A stretch of DNA of 14,214 nt from JBCBAP01 sp038532435. GTDB lineage: Bacteria > Pseudomonadota > Alphaproteobacteria > Rhodobacterales > Rhodobacteraceae. Position 1 is the first letter of the stretch; each line of letters starts with the position of its first letter. A model generated the notes under the pieces. The model saw only the letters and a list, made by a program, of their open reading frames with translations. It was not told where the DNA came from and did not search any database. This document shows, piece after piece, positions 14,148 through 14,214 of the stretch. Where the stretch lies: assembly GCA_038532435.1 (NCBI GenBank), contig JBCBAP010000075.1, positions 1-14,214 of the forward strand. Direction: 5' to 3'. A program made the translations under genes and the position numbers.

Positions 14148-14214
14148 ATGGTTTCAATGACCTGGATGAAGCGATATCTGCCCCGGCGCCTGTTTTCCAG
14201 AGCGTTGCTGATCA
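14148..14214 (+). CDS. N-terminus of a probable EnvZ-type sensor histidine kinase (cut by window edge)
   Basis: Only 22 codons are present. The start MVSMTWMKRYLPRRLFSRA followed by a leucine-rich turn into a membrane segment resembles the N-terminus of EnvZ-like osmosensor kinases in Rhodobacterales (basic KRYLPR patch, then the first transmembrane helix). Nothing of the kinase domains is in the window, so the call rests on this short resemblance and on an open frame to the edge. In-frame ATGs at 14157 and 14166 are alternative starts. Confidence 0.4.
   Translation, partial: MVSMTWMKRYLPRRLFSRALLI

Overview
The window looks like chromosome from a GC-rich alphaproteobacterium, most likely Rhodobacterales (Roseobacter/Rhodobacter-like). 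This rests on high GC at third codon positions, the style of the housekeeping proteins, the alphaproteobacterial gene order rpsB-tsf-pyrH-frr-uppS-cdsA-dxr-rseP, and a promoter style with G/C-rich -10 elements. The assignment is from recognition, not from a search. I saw no rRNA, tRNA, insertion sequence, CRISPR array or integrated phage.

Positions 1-8337, minus strand, is a translation/envelope superoperon read from right to left. It holds ribosomal protein S2 (rpsB), elongation factor Ts (tsf), a YitT-type membrane protein, UMP kinase (pyrH), ribosome recycling factor (frr), undecaprenyl diphosphate synthase (uppS), CDP-diglyceride synthase (cdsA), DXP reductoisomerase (dxr) and the site-2 protease RseP (3' end just cut by the window edge). 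Together these cover protein synthesis (S2, EF-Ts, RRF), nucleotide supply (PyrH), isoprenoid precursor supply (Dxr) feeding the undecaprenyl carrier (UppS), phospholipid precursor synthesis (CdsA) and envelope stress proteolysis (RseP). The yitT-like gene interrupts the usual tsf-pyrH junction and has its own candidate promoter and a hairpin overlapping its stop codon.

Positions 8338-8593 are a divergent control region. It carries the rpsB promoter and a leader that can fold as a three-way junction ending directly at the rpsB Shine-Dalgarno.

Positions 8594-14214 are accessory or mixed genes, mainly plus strand. They are a small metallopeptidase-like protein (extensin/M15-like zinc motif plus half a peptidoglycan-binding repeat, no signal peptide), an AEC-family auxin-efflux-type carrier, a pseudouridine catabolism pair (PfkB-family kinase psuK overlapping the glycosidase psuG) behind a promoter with an embedded 20-bp palindrome, and the tRNA prenyltransferase miaA. 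A convergent MBL-fold hydrolase (minus strand, LACTB2-like) follows, and divergent from it is the first 22 codons of what looks like an EnvZ-type sensor kinase.

The features most worth a second look are the rpsB leader structure, the repressor-like palindrome inside the psuK promoter, the yitT insertion, the endolysin-like orphan protein, and three genes (yitT, miaA, the sensor kinase) whose candidate -10 boxes sit only 6-7 nt from the ATG without a Shine-Dalgarno, which suggests leaderless mRNAs. I found no convincing wholly new multi-gene system.
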